This document shows, in pieces, positions 11,324 to 23,845 of a stretch of DNA of 64,000 bases. The DNA is taken from NCBI GenBank assembly GCA_038501625.1, contig JAZAYU010000007.1, positions 2,211,685-2,275,684 of the forward strand, read 5' to 3'. A program made the translations under genes and the position numbers. This DNA comes from Corbicula japonica. Taxonomy: Eukaryota; Mollusca; Bivalvia; Venerida; Cyrenidae. A model generated the notes under the pieces. The model made no database searches and was not told the origin of the DNA. It worked only from the letters and a program-made list of their open reading frames with translations. Numbering within the stretch: the first letter of the stretch is position 1; the number at the start of each line of letters is the position of its first letter.

Positions 11324-14300
11324 CAGGCTGGTAATTATACTTGATCGAGCTTATAAGCTAGATCGGGCTTAGTAAGCCCGTTCTAGCTTATACATTCCAA
11401 TAGAAAGTGACAAACCAAGGTACATATAATGTCAGTTCGGGCTGTTTACATCAACGGCGCAAGCTAAAAGAACTACATTGTGTACAGTTTTGCGGCCCCT
11501 TTCGGACCCAATTCACATTTTCTACTTTCATTTAACAGTTTAATGCGCAAATGAAGTAAAATATTACCTTTTTCACATATGTAGCGTATAGCAGGTTTTC
11601 ACATCGACAAGTATTTTCTCATTTTTGGTTATAATTCATCTGTTCTTCGTCTACGGTCGCCATTTTGGTTGATGTGTTGTCTAAGATATTTCCTAATACA
11701 GTGTATAATGTTGTTGTCAGCATCACTTCTCTTAAAGCAGTTGTCAATAAAAGTATAGGTTGTGTGAAAAGTCTTTATATATAAATTATATTGTTGAACA
11801 CAACTATTGAATTGGACACTATATATGCAAATAAAAATAAATTCAAAAACCGCTTTTGTTGTTTATTATTAATGTGTTATTTAAAGATATCTCTATATAT
11901 GCAGGGCCTTCCCCAGAAAAATTTTAAGGCATCCTGGCATCCAGCGCGTGACATGCAAAATGTTTTCACATGGTTGATGTGGTGCATCGTACAAATACAA
12001 AGTATATTAATATATATTTAGCACAAAGCAACATAGTTTTCTAAGTTTTATTGAAATACGACAAAGAACATTTTTTAACTGCCACAGACTTGCTATTGTA
12101 TTGTATTTAATACAAAACAGTTGTTGCTTGATATTTTTTATGTACATCAGTCTAAAAAGACATGCCACAATTGTCTCTTGTTGCAACATATCTCACACTA
12201 GATACACAGCCCTTGATTGCAGACCTGTTCTTGTCATAATGATAATGCCACAATTTAATACATGTTGAAAAGTCAACATGTTCAATAGAATGGCCATTTA
12301 TTGATCTGGACAGCATTTAAAGATGTACAGTTAGTACTTTTATAACATCAAATTGCTTTAAAATCGTCTTCATTTTTGGTTATAATTTATTATAATAAAC
12401 CTTCAGTAATCGCCTGTTAATAATAGTGACAAGATTATCATTTACCACTTACATGCTCACAACTCTTCACAGTTAGCAGGTCATCAAAGAACAATATACC
12501 GATTTTAATCTCATTTAGGCCATCATAACTGCTGGGATAATCTGTTCTTAATTGGTTGATTTACGACCGTCTTCTCCTTATTCAACAGACACTCATCTAA
12601 CTATCCGACTTCTGATACACAGCAGACGCTCATTAATGAGTGATCTTGTACAGTAGACGCTTAACAATATCAGAGGAACGCTTGAAATCGGCGAGAAGGT
12701 TTTGTAATCTGACATGTTTATTGACCTTTTTTATTGAATTTTAAAGCATCCCGGCCAGGATTTATGGCATACCGGCAGATTATAAGCGTCCCGCAAATGT
12801 TAGTTTAGAAATTAAGGCATCCCGGCGCCGGTATGCCATAATTGCCTGGGGAAAGCCCTGATATGTAACTATTAACGTGTGTAACACGTTTCAAACTTAC
12901 TTCTGAAATGAACATACACTTCTAATATATACTTATAACCCTATATAGATGTTTCTGTTTCTATCAATGTATCCGTAATGTTCCAAACTGTTCAGCGTGA
13001 AATTGGCATTTGTGTAGTAACGTATACGTAGTGGACTCCACAAAGAATATTTCTGAAAATGTCTAGTAAAGTAAGTGATTATGTTATTAACTGTTTTATT
13101 CAAGAGAAAGAGCGAGAGAAAATATTCATAAACTTTTAATGAAGTAAAATTAAACCAACTTTGGTCGTAAGTTTCAGACATAAACTAAATGTTATTTCAG
13201 TTGGAACAAAAGACAATATGCTGGAATTTTATAAAGAGGTCGTTCAAGCTTTAGAATAAGCTTCAAATGGAGAAAATAGAAAAATTTCTTTACACTATTC
13301 TTGATGGTTTTCAGCCTTTTTAGTCTTGTTTCCTATCTTTTCTTCGCACCTGTGACGTAAGAATTAGATATTTCGCCAGTGTGGTGTTGTTTAGCGTGGC
13401 AAAGTTGTCCCTGGTAATTTTAACCTGGGTTTGGCTGTTATTCATCGTTATTATTGCCTCAATATAAACCTGGTCCTATTATATAAATAAGATTTGCAAA
13501 TATTTATATTTCATGTAAAACTTTTAATAATTTTTGTAAAAAAACATAATTGAATGAAAACATATTTTTCACAGATACGGACATTCAAAGCGATGACGAT
13601 ATGTAATAATCTTCATTGGAACATGGAAAAGTATGGCTGCTATTTATTGAAATAAATAAAACAACTTACTTTCATTTTGGAATAATATGGATGTCACAAA
13701 GCTTTCACTGTTCCCGGTGTCAACATCAGAATTTGCAAAATACCCAGCGATATGTTTATATTATATCGGTAAAATTTACCGCCAAAATATGACAATTGTA
13801 AGGAATTTAGGCAATCGTGGAAAGTTAACAAATGTTTACTTTAAATAACCAGTGTTCAATGATGACAATTGAAGCAGCATAATCCAAACATGATATAAAC
13901 TGTGTAAAATAAAAGCAAGAAGTAACGTTCAAAATAACTATTCCTGTCTCACGATTATATAAGAAAACAAATATTGGTTTCCGTTTCGTTTGCTGTGTGG
14001 ATCCGTATTCGAACGTATTTTATCACTCAACGATATTTTCAAACAACCTGTACCTAAAGTTGCTGCAAGAAGATGCTGACAATAAAGTGTTTTCGGCTAC
14101 TCGTTATTGTTTTAGTCTATTGAATGTCCAAAATGCCGCCGACAGACGAAGTTTAGAAGAATTATCGCTGAAAATAAAAAACTGGCCGCTGTGAAAACCT
14201 GCTATACGCTGCATATGTAAAAAGGTAATATTTAACTTCATTTGCGCATTAAACTGTTAAATGAAAGTAGAAAATGTGAATTGGGTCCGAAAGGGGCCGC

Positions 14301-14468
14301 AAAACTGTACACAATGTAGTTCTTTTAGCTTGCGCCGTTGACGTAAACAGCCCGAACTGACATTATATGTACCTTGGTTTGTCACTTTCTATAGGAATGT
14401 ATAAGCTAGAACGGGCTTACTAAACCCGATCTAGTTTATAAGCTCGATCAAGCATAATTACCAGCCTG
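11324..14468. mobile_element. 3.1-kb transposon with ~280-bp terminal inverted repeats
   Basis: The ends CAGGCTGGTAATTATAC (11324) and TAATTACCAGCCTG (14468) begin long inverted repeats. These run to about 11602 and from about 14190, with weaker similarity extending to about 11670 and 14115. Exact flanking TTTAA (11319-11323, 14469-14473) is the target duplication. The arms include CCCCTTTCGGACCCAATTCA and its complement, and a subterminal TAAGCTAGATCGGGCTTAG palindrome. A younger element (11902-12860) is nested inside. No transposase was recognised, so it is probably nonautonomous. Confidence 0.9.
11902..12860. mobile_element. CAGGGC element, 5-bp target duplication, nested
   Basis: The ends CAGGGCCTTCCCCAG (11902) and CTGGGGAAAGCCCTG (12860) are inverted repeats. 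The flanking ATATG (11897-11901, 12861-12865) is an exact 5-bp duplication. Subterminal 'AAGGCATCCTGGCATCC' and 'GGCATCCCGGC' motifs repeat. The element at 24561-25539 is an inverted relative. It is inserted inside the 11324-14468 transposon. No coding capacity was recognised. Confidence 0.88.
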
Positions 14469-14473
14469 TTTAA

Positions 14474-16200
14474 GGGGTCATAATCAGATGGTTGCGAGTC
14501 ATATCTTGTTTTCAGTAAACTTTACTGCTTAACTTTACACATTTGTCTATTAATAAACTGACATTGTGTAAAATTTCTGCAGCCGTTAACGCCTAACGGT
14601 TTCTTAGACCCGATAATCATCTGTTTTCGCGACAGCGAACAAGAAAATGGTTGCAACCAAAATCTCCGACTGAAAAAACTCAAATACAAGAAATGAATGA
14701 GTTTTTATTTAAATGGCTAGTGTTGGTCATCAGTTTTGTTTTTAGGATAAAATATTTGCCCAACATTAAATACCCACTTCGTTTTTCCGCCTTCGAAATA
14801 AAAATATCACGTGACAATCGGATTAGGTCTAAAGAAAAGACTATCCGTTACGAGACGTGACGTAAGTCAGCGTAAAGGTGTAACACCAATAAATAGTTTA
14901 ACTTTGCTTAGTTGTTATCAACTCTTGATTCATACTCAGTCGTTATCTATTAACAAACCACTATTACAAACCAAACATAGAGGCATCTGAATGGCCGTCG
15001 AACGAGGTCAGGTTTGTTGTCTGTATCTATTTTAAATTTTCTCTCCAGCTTCTTTTCAACTAGGCTCGTCACGATAATTCTGACAAAAACAACAACAAAC
15101 AAACAATCATGACATGGAAAAATATGCACTTATTACGATAAACAAATGAAGAGGTAGCAGAGGCACAGCTTTTATTTTGTTAAACCAACGCAGCGAGATC
15201 GTTTTAAGAATGCACTTTATTTTCATCTTCTTTGGCCAATGTATGTCTTATTATAGGGATTTGAAAAAAGACAGCAAAATGTTTTGAAACTGAAACCAAA
15301 AGTAAACATGATTGAAGTAATTTTTCGAATGCCTTTAAGTTTTATTTTCATTTCAACATATCCCACACAATTAGCATATTTGCTTACTTTTGACAACATT
15401 ACTTCTAAATTCTTTTAAATTATGAATTGGTTATTTAAAACGCATTGTCATTCATTTATTTTAAGTCGTTTTCTTTTACAAATTACTTTTAGGCAAATTT
15501 CACATAATCATTATGACCATATGTGTTTAAAGCTTAATTCCTTAATAATCTGAATATTCCACAATTCAAAATATTTCATATATTGACGATTTTAAATAGT
15601 TATAAAAGACCTAGATATATACGCATCACACAATTTGGCACTGGGTATTTGAAACAGGTTTTAGAATTCACTTGACCTTAACATGTTCTCTTATGAAAAA
15701 AAAACATACAAGTTGTCTTGGTGAATTAGCTTCAACCCAACCTTTAACTCGACAGTATGTTGCATGTAAAAGCACACATAGATATGAACAATATTAGGAG
15801 CTAACGGCTTTGGCAAGTAAAAAAGATTGATACTCAAATACTATACTGAGACCAGTGCCCCCGGAATAAGATTAGTAATACACAATGGCAGAAATTAAGA
15901 TAAAAGATCCAGCTTTAAATTAACGTAATTTTTAGTGTTGTTTGTGCCAAAATATAATTTGTATTAATTAAAATACCAAATATCAACTTTGAGGTTTTGT
16001 CTGCTACATTAAGATTATGTAGATTGTAAAGCATCCTTTGTTTAATAATTTGTTAAATAATTTTCTAAAATTAATTATTTCATAAATTTAAGAGTGAAGA
16101 CAATTAGGAAATATTTCAACAAGACAAACCGCTTATTTGTATCATATTATTGAGAAAAAGCGGAAATGTCTGTACGCAATCGTTAGTTTCATGAGTTCGG
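14474..16200. other. Intergenic, no gene seen
   Basis: AT-rich DNA between transposons. A 69-codon frame (14651-14860) shows no known domain. Nothing else is supported. Confidence 0.5.
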
Positions 16201-16259
16201 TCTGGTTCTGAAATATGATATAGCAATGCAAGACGACCATTTCTATTGTACTTAGTGTT

Positions 16260-19200
16260 TCTATTTTGTTTCAAGTTCCGCAGTTTTTAAAAATGTCATA
16301 GATTTTTGCGTTCATGATTTCTGTGATCTTTACTCAGACGTCCATTGTCCAATATCATTAACACTGAAAAGCAAGTTTAACAAAAATACCACGCGGCAAA
16401 ATTCTGAAAAGTTATCAAGCATAAAAATATGGGATCCGGATAAAAAGGAATTATTTATCGAAAATTTTGACATTCTACGTTTGGTTGAAATAGAATCGAA
16501 ATTAGATAGAATTACTGAAGAAAGAGTTTTTACACAGTCTACTATTGATGATATAGTAACCGACATTGGTAATTTGTTCTCCGAAAATTCTAAAGAAACT
16601 TTTGGTATGGTGCTTCGGACGAACCATAAGCCAAACCGTAATAAAAAACGCGCATGGTTTAATAAAGATTGTCATCAAATGAGAAACATATACCATAAAA
16701 CACGCAAATCATATAACAAATACAAAACGGAATATAACAAAGAACGCATAAAGGAAGTAAGCAAACAATACAAAGAAACGCTGCGTATCTCAAATAAAAA
16801 CTTTAATTTAAGTCGAATAAATAAACTTCGTAATCTAAAGCATGCAGATCCAAGACAATATTGGAAGATAATTAACACTGATTCTAGTAAATCGACATAT
16901 AACGCAAATCTTGATGACTTTTACACATTCTTTAAAAACGTTAATGAAACACAAGTAAATGAAACAGAAACGGATGACTTAAATTTAAATTTAAATAACA
17001 TGGAAAACGATGATTTTAATAAAGAAATAAGCGAACAAGAAATTATAAAAGCGGCAAATGCTCTTAAAAATAACAAATCGCCAGGTTGTGATAATATAGT
17101 AAACGAGCAAATTAAAGCGACTTTACATTATATGTTACCTGTTTACAAGAAATTGTTTAACATTATATTAAATGAAGGCATCGTACCTGAATGTTGGACA
17201 ATAGGCATCATTAAACCAATATATAAAAACAAAGGGGATCCCAAACTGCCTGAAAACTACAGACCAATTTCATTACTTAGTTGCTTTGGAAAATTATTTA
17301 CAAGTATTTTAAACAACAGACTTACAGCATGGGCGGAGCGGATTAATCTTATTTCACAAAATCAATCGGGATTTAGGAAGAAACATTCAACCGTTGACAA
17401 TTTATTTATTTTAAAACGTTTAATAGACATTGTGCATTTTGACAAGAAAAAACTATTATGCTGCTTTGTTGATTTTAAACAATGTTTTGACTCAATTTGG
17501 AGGATCGGATTATGGAAAAAATTGTTAAATGAAAATATAAACGGAAAATGTTTCAATATTATTAAAAGCATGTATAATAATATAAAATCAAAAATTCCAA
17601 CAATTGAGGGTAGTACCCCATTTTTTAACTGTGTAAACGGTGTGAGACAAGGTGAGAATTTATCTCCCTTTTTATTTAGCATATACTTAAATGACCTTGA
17701 AGATTACTTAAGGAACAGAAATATTAATGGTATAGAAAAACATGAAATTGTTGATAATTCACATATGTATCTTAAACTTTTGATATTGTTGTATGCAGAC
17801 GATACTGTTATTTTTAGCGATAATGAGACTGATATGCAGAACGCACTCAATTCTTTTAAAGATTATTGTGATATTTGGAAATTAACAGTAAATGTTGACA
17901 AAACAAAAATTATTATTTTTAGTAAAGGGAGAATATCCCAAAGCAGAAACTTCAAAATAGGCACAGAAAATATTGAAACAATAACAGATTACAAATATTT
18001 AGGTGTTTACTTTTCTAGAACAGGTTCTTTCACAAAAACAAAACAATATTTAGCAGAGCAAGCAAACAAAGCCATGTTTTCTCTTCTCAGAAAGATAAAC
18101 AACCTCTCGTTGCCATACGATATTCAAATAGATCTTTTCGAAAAAACAATAAAGCCAATTTTATTATACGGATGTGAAATTTGGGGGTTTGGAAATATTG
18201 ATATTTTAGAACGAGTTCAACTGAAATTTTATAAATACATTTTTGGTTTAAAGAAGTCAACACCATCTCATATGATTTATGGCGAGTTAGGTGTAATGCC
18301 AATAAATATAGAAATTAAGAAAAGAGTGATATCTTATTGGACAAAAATTGCTGATAATTCAGAGGAAACTAATACAACATTAGCACACATTGTTTACAAA
18401 TTTATCATCAATCTTCATATGAAAAACAAAGTTAAATCAGAATGGATTAATAATGTTAAAACAATTTTGTGTTCACATGGATATTCAGGAGTTTGGTATA
18501 GTCAAAGTTTTTTAAACAAGAAATGGCTTACAAAAAGTATTCATAGAAAATTACAAGATAGTTTTATTCAAAGTTGGATGTCTGAAATAAATCGTAGTTC
18601 AAATACTTTATATAAAACGTATAAATCAGATTGCAAACAAAGCAAATATATATCGGTCTTACCCAGTTATCTCAGTAAATCAATGATAGCATTTTTTACA
18701 AGAAATCACCATTTGCCCATTGAACTGGGAAGATGGAGAGGTATTCCTCTTAACGAAAGAACATGTAATTATTGTGGAGATTTAGGCGATGAATTTCATT
18801 ATATCTTACAGTGTAATCACTTTAATACCTTAAGAAAAAAATATGTCAAACCCTTCTATTGTAGGAGACCGAATATACAGAAACTTAAAGACCTTTTAAA
18901 TACGGAAAATAGATTTGAATTAAAGAAACTAAGTTTATTCATGGACATCATTAGAAAAACCATAAACTCATGACAAACCGTATTTCAAGGATAGCAAAAT
19001 ATCATAAAATTATATAACTGTACAACTACTATTTTCATAATAAACAATTATATGCATGTTCTTTTCCATACACGCTACTACTGCAATAATCTAAATCAGT
19101 ATATTATTTGCATAAACTATTGCTGTTTAAGAATAATAATTTCGTTACAACTACACATATTATGTAATATATGTTGAATCGTCGTTTCCAATAATTATTA

Positions 19201-19625
19201 TATTGTCGTCATTGATTAACATATTGTATGTATTTCATGTTTTTTTGCTATTGTTGTTCTTTGTATTAAGAAACTTGGCATGTAAATAAAAGTTTGATAA
19301 AGTTCTTATTCCTTTTCCTAATTATCAATTACTTGAATATAGGATGAATAATTTATTTTCGTCTGAACGCAGTGAATAAGAAAATAAATGCTGTTGCTAT
19401 AGGCAGACGATTTGATGTGTGATTGCGCATTCTTTAACAATTGTTTATTCTCACAGTTTACCTTACATCTCTGTTTGTTTGTTTTCCCATATTGTGTTGT
19501 TTTGAATTTTCTTGCATTCTTTGCATGTATTTATTTCCACGACATGCCATACATTATGCTATGTATGTTATTTAGCAATGTTCATTTTGAATATGCTAAT
19601 AAATTCTTTGACTTGACTTGACTTG
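16260..19625 (+). mobile_element. Non-LTR retrotransposon (LINE), 5' truncated
   Basis: The element carries the end of an apurinic-type endonuclease (degraded, about 16260-16400, with a 'LYSDVHCPIS' remnant of the SDH motif), an open reverse transcriptase frame (16481-18973), and a 3' untranslated region. That region ends AATAAATTCTTTGACTTGAC followed by a short TTGAC microsatellite (to about 19625) in place of a poly(A) tail. The endonuclease N-terminus is missing, and the 5' boundary is uncertain because upstream frames are broken. No target duplication was identified. Confidence 0.85.
16481..18973 (+). CDS. LINE reverse transcriptase (ORF2 C-terminal part)
   Basis: An uninterrupted 830-codon frame; the same frame is open upstream to about 16258. 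Reverse transcriptase motifs occur in order: PENYRPISLLSCFGKLF (about residue 257), SGFRKKHSTVDNL (about 297), the catalytic FVDFKQCFDSI (about 328), GVRQGENLSPFLF (about 387) and LLYADDTVIF, with YADD at 438-441. A C-terminal CNYCGDLGDEFHYILQC cysteine/histidine knuckle lies near 762-778. The enzyme would copy the element's RNA at nicked chromosomal DNA. Endonuclease sequence at the N-terminus is lost, so it cannot act alone. The long undamaged frame suggests a fairly recent insertion. The first in-frame ATG at 16481 is an arbitrary start; the natural start was further upstream. Confidence 0.93.
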   Translation: MVEIESKLDRITEERVFTQSTIDDIVTDIGNLFSENSKETFGMVLRTNHKPNRNKKRAWFNKDCHQMRNIYHKTRKSYNKYKTEYNKERIKEVSKQYKETLRISNKNFNLSRINKLRNLKHADPRQYWKIINTDSSKSTYNANLDDFYTFFKNVNETQVNETETDDLNLNLNNMENDDFNKEISEQEIIKAANALKNNKSPGCDNIVNEQIKATLHYMLPVYKKLFNIILNEGIVPECWTIGIIKPIYKNKGDPKLPENYRPISLLSCFGKLFTSILNNRLTAWAERINLISQNQSGFRKKHSTVDNLFILKRLIDIVHFDKKKLLCCFVDFKQCFDSIWRIGLWKKLLNENINGKCFNIIKSMYNNIKSKIPTIEGSTPFFNCVNGVRQGENLSPFLFSIYLNDLEDYLRNRNINGIEKHEIVDNSHMYLKLLILLYADDTVIFSDNETDMQNALNSFKDYCDIWKLTVNVDKTKIIIFSKGRISQSRNFKIGTENIETITDYKYLGVYFSRTGSFTKTKQYLAEQANKAMFSLLRKINNLSLPYDIQIDLFEKTIKPILLYGCEIWGFGNIDILERVQLKFYKYIFGLKKSTPSHMIYGELGVMPINIEIKKRVISYWTKIADNSEETNTTLAHIVYKFIINLHMKNKVKSEWINNVKTILCSHGYSGVWYSQSFLNKKWLTKSIHRKLQDSFIQSWMSEINRSSNTLYKTYKSDCKQSKYISVLPSYLSKSMIAFFTRNHHLPIELGRWRGIPLNERTCNYCGDLGDEFHYILQCNHFNTLRKKYVKPFYCRRPNIQKLKDLLNTENRFELKKLSLFMDIIRKTINS

Positions 19626-19629
19626 TTTA

Positions 19630-20623
19630 TTCGGCCGCGTTAACTGTTTAGTCCCATCACATTAATCCCTTGATAAACAAACCGTCACTGATGATTGGTA
19701 TTTAACATAGGTGATAATTTAATTATAACAAAGGTGAAAAATTAATTATAGTTTTAATATTACACGGAGACGATCATTGAATATGATACTTAAAAATTGT
19801 ATTTACAAATGAATAGAATTTGTTAAAAATATTGTGATTCGTTTTAGGAAAATATTTAAGAATTTAATTATTACAAGAATGCAATATTTCAAATGACATA
19901 TTGTAAATACCAAAAGTAATAAGAAGCAATATAAAAGCTTAAACTATATAGAAAGAAGAAATAAACAGACAATTGACGCTTCCCCTATTTTATTATTTTT
20001 TTAATTCCTTAATGATTATGGATATTTTTATATCTGATAAATATAAAAAAGTGAAATATGAAATAAATATAAAGAAAAATATATAACCAGGAGTGTAGTT
20101 AGTAAGAATTCAATTTTTGCCGTAGACACAATAAAAGATAGGTAATAGTTATCTGATTATTACAACAAGAAAAACAACAACAACAACTATGCATTTAATA
20201 TTTTAGTTTTATAAAATTAACGTTTACATTTTTAAATTATAGCTGAGTTTTTTGGTTCCTTTCTGTATACCATACACTTCCTTACTTCTCCTTACTTATC
20301 TTTAGGACTTCACTAACGATCCTTACTACACCTTACTTCTTCTTACTTATCTTAAGTGATTTATTTAATTCATGAATATAATATATTTTCCAAATGATTA
20401 TGTATATTTAAAGACCTATTTATATATATAGGTCTCTGGCATATTTTTAAGTTATCAAATTAATATTATTTCATACCTTTAATTACCTTACTTCTCGTTA
20501 CTTGTTATTTATCTTTACTTATCCTTACTTTGCTTTTACCTCTCTTTACTTTATCGTATAAACTACTCAGGAAAATATTCTAATTATTTGAAGATTTTGC
20601 ATATTTTTATATTATTTATTAAG
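19630..20623. other. Intergenic with CTTACT-rich blocks
   Basis: Very AT-rich. Two blocks (about 20275-20350 and 20470-20560) are built of imperfect 'TCCTTACTTCTCCTTACTTA' units, similar to the block at 23650-23745. No gene seen. Confidence 0.55.
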
Positions 20624-21325
20624 AGGTCGCAAACATTGCAAATGGCGAAAACAGGCTAAAATTTCAAAAAATGAATTTTGGGGGAAATACTTATTGCCAC
20701 ATAGATTTTAGTAAATAAATGTATTTAGCTATGGATGTAGTAAAGGTTTGCAAGCTCAATTTAGTCTAATTCAATTCTAATTACCAAGCACATACTAAAA
20801 CAAAAGAAAAACCATTTGCATGAGAACTCTGAAATTCATGAACAATATACCAAAGCAACTCATACCTGAAATAAGTATATGCTGGTCTACAATGTTTAGT
20901 GCCAATCCTTCAAAATAGTGTTAGGGTTTTCAAGAAATTCAAGGAAATCTTACTTCCTGGTTCAAAGTGAAAGTAGAAAGTGAAAGTAGGAAGTAAGTTT
21001 TCATTGAATTTCTTGATAACCCTAACATTATTTTGAAGGATTGGCACTAAACATTGTAGACCAGCATATACTTATTTCAGGTAAGAGTCGCTTTGGTATA
21101 TTGTTCATGAATTTCAGAGTTCTCATGCAAATGGTTTTTCTTTTGTTTTAGTATGTGCTTGGTAATTAGAACATGAATTAGACTAAATTGAGCTTGCAAA
21201 CATTTACTACATCCATAGCTAAATACATTTAATAACTAAAATCTAGGTGGCAATAAGTATTTCCCCCAAAATTCATTTTTTGAAATTTTAGCCTGTTTTC
21301 GCCATTTGCAATGTTTGCGATACCT
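20624..21325. repeat. 0.7-kb near-perfect foldback hairpin
   Basis: The left arm (20624-20958) and right arm (20990-21325) are inverted copies of about 335 bp with few differences and a loop of about 30 bp. Paired ends are AGGTCGCAAACATTGCAAAT and ATTTGCAATGTTTGCGATACC. Inner edges are CTTACTTCC and GGAAGTAAG. No target duplication or coding frame was identified. Transcription through it would give a long double-stranded RNA. Confidence 0.93.
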
Positions 21326-23845
21326 TAAATATAAAGAAGGCGATTATGATTATATATAATCAGGCAATTAATACGGCAAAGCGCCCGGGCGTTGCCGCTT
21401 ATAGGTAACACGTAATTTATTTAAAAACAATGTAACTTATTGAAAAACAATGTTATTTATTGAAAAAACTAATTGTGATTAGTTAGAGGGATATTTATCC
21501 GTGTCCTTTTCTAGCGGCCATTTTTCCGGAAATTGTTTTTTTTCTAAAGATATTTAAACGGTCCCTACCATACATGCAAATTTTAATCATTTTCGATGTT
21601 CGTCATAAATAAGCAAGTCGCTACTGAAATTAAATTATACCACAAAAAAATTGTTTCCTCGGTTCAATGTATTTCGCTCTCAAACAAGAACGCTGGCATG
21701 ATTATTTTGCTACACATACAACGTTGTTTGCTAATAACCTGATTCCCGTTAAGGTCCGTGAAACGGTGTACGTCTGCTGCACACTAGACTCTAGCGATGC
21801 CGGACACTAGACTTTAGCTATACCGAAGTAGTGGCATACCAGTTTTTTTGTGGGTAAAATATGTACTGCATTATACAATTAAATGAAAATAACACATTTT
21901 TCGGTACATTGACAATCATTTCAAATCTGTTGCATGGGAGTTTCAGCCACGATCATTCTAAGACTAAGGCATTAGAGCATTTGTAATTCTTAGGCCTATA
22001 GTCGTCCTATTAATGTAAATGTGAGGATAAATATGCAGGTCGATTCCATCACTTCAATTGATTTTTTATTTTATTTTTTTATTATTTTAATTAATATAAA
22101 AATTTCAATACATGCAAATATGTAAACTTAACATTTTTTATTATCAGAATTTTAAGAATACATTGCACCATTTTGAATGAGCATAGTTACACATTAAATC
22201 CAAGTGCTATTGCATAAGACCAAAATACTTTTAATGCTATAAATGAACAAAGTGTACAACAAATTGACACTTCAATATTAACAGAACATAGTTACTCAGC
22301 AAGTAATAAAACAACCAGACAAACCATACATTATTTTAAACCAAAACTGCCTCAATTTGAATTAAATGAACACTGAAGTTCCCCAAATCCAAAAATTACG
22401 AAAAATAAAAATATATGCACTGGCCAGTTATTTGATTTCACAAACTTTAAAGGCCACTGCAACAATAAGTGTAACTTTAAAGGCCACTGCAATAATAAGT
22501 GTATTAATGGAGTTCAGTATTCAAATATTGATGTTCCGGGGAATGGCAACTGGTTTTTTTTCATAGTCTCCGCATGGCTCTACATGGAATTCTTTCTAAA
22601 ACCTTTCACTACAGGATTATGAGCTGCATCCATGTTATTGAGAACTGGGTTCTGTGGAAAGATATTGCTACTGTCACTCATGACCTAACCAATGGTTCCA
22701 TCACTCCGTATACAATTCAATGATTCTAAGAAATGTCTGGGCAACAATGTGTGAGATTAAAGCTGCATGTGATGTATTGCAAATTAACATTGATACATTG
22801 TTAAAGAGAATATCAATTATCAATGTTACTATGCATAGTCAGACACGATATACATATCAATCATACACACAATTAACAAAAGCAAACAAAAATACTATAC
22901 GTTTACTCGATTACTGTGGAACAACCATTTTACAGTGCTGAATGAAAGAGTTCAAAGATTCCAGAATATATATGTAGATCATGATGGACACATGATCAAT
23001 AAAAGAGTCCAGCTTAAAACATGTATTGTTTTGATCCGCTCCTCTGGACTTGGGTTTGTTCAGTTGTCATTGGTCTCTGAAAAAAATTCCTGGCTTGCAT
23101 ATTTTTCGACCACAATGATTCTGCATATGATTCCGACTGTGTGCTTGTAACTCATTACTTTAAAATCGATTAAGGTGCTTTCCTGACAACTGCATCTTTG
23201 CAATTTATTTATTTCTTTAAAAAAAAATAAAACAATATAAAGACTGGTGGTATGACATTCTTATTTCAGGTTGGTTCCAGCACTGCTGACTGCACCAAGT
23301 ATTATGTTTTGTAATTGTGAATTAATGGTTTGTTCAATGCTACTTGTACCAAATGGATCCCAAGTCCAGTCAAGATCAAAGATAGGTTGAAAAAAAGAAT
23401 TCTTCAATCAGAACTCAATGAAAGTGAAATATATCAATGAACTTGTTTTATTTGGAAAATGCTTTTGCCGTACCTAGGCATAGCCTAATTCATATTAGAT
23501 CTATAAGCACGATACCAATGTTCATGTTTGACAAGTTCAAACTAAAATTTATTACAACAATAACAACAACAACAATGTGGTAAATCTTTTATTTTCAGTG
23601 AATTATCATTTACAATTCCATTTTTAGCTGTATGGTTCAATTTCTGTACACCTTTACCTATCCTTACTTCTCCTTACTTATAGTTACTTTCCTTACTTAT
23701 CCTTACTTCTCCTTACTTAGATTTATATACCTTACTGTATTTAGGTACAGCGTTTTTTACTCACAACCGACAACAACAACAAACAAGATACTTAATCCTG
23801 CTTAAATCACCTTATTTTGATCTTTTTTATGTTTTAACAGCAATC
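21326..23845. other. Region upstream of the TIR-Death gene
   Basis: No coding exon was recognised. A 30-bp direct duplication occurs at 22443-22503 (ACTTTAAAGGCCACTGCAA units), and another CTTACT-rich block at 23650-23745. A 5' untranslated exon and promoter for the TIR-Death gene should lie here or further upstream, because the ATG at 23846 sits only five bases after a TTTTAACAG acceptor. I could not locate them. Confidence 0.5.

Noticed and set aside
16481..18973. 830-codon frame as a host gene
   Set aside because: It has reverse transcriptase motifs, a LINE zinc knuckle, an upstream endonuclease remnant and a microsatellite 3' tail; it is a retrotransposon.
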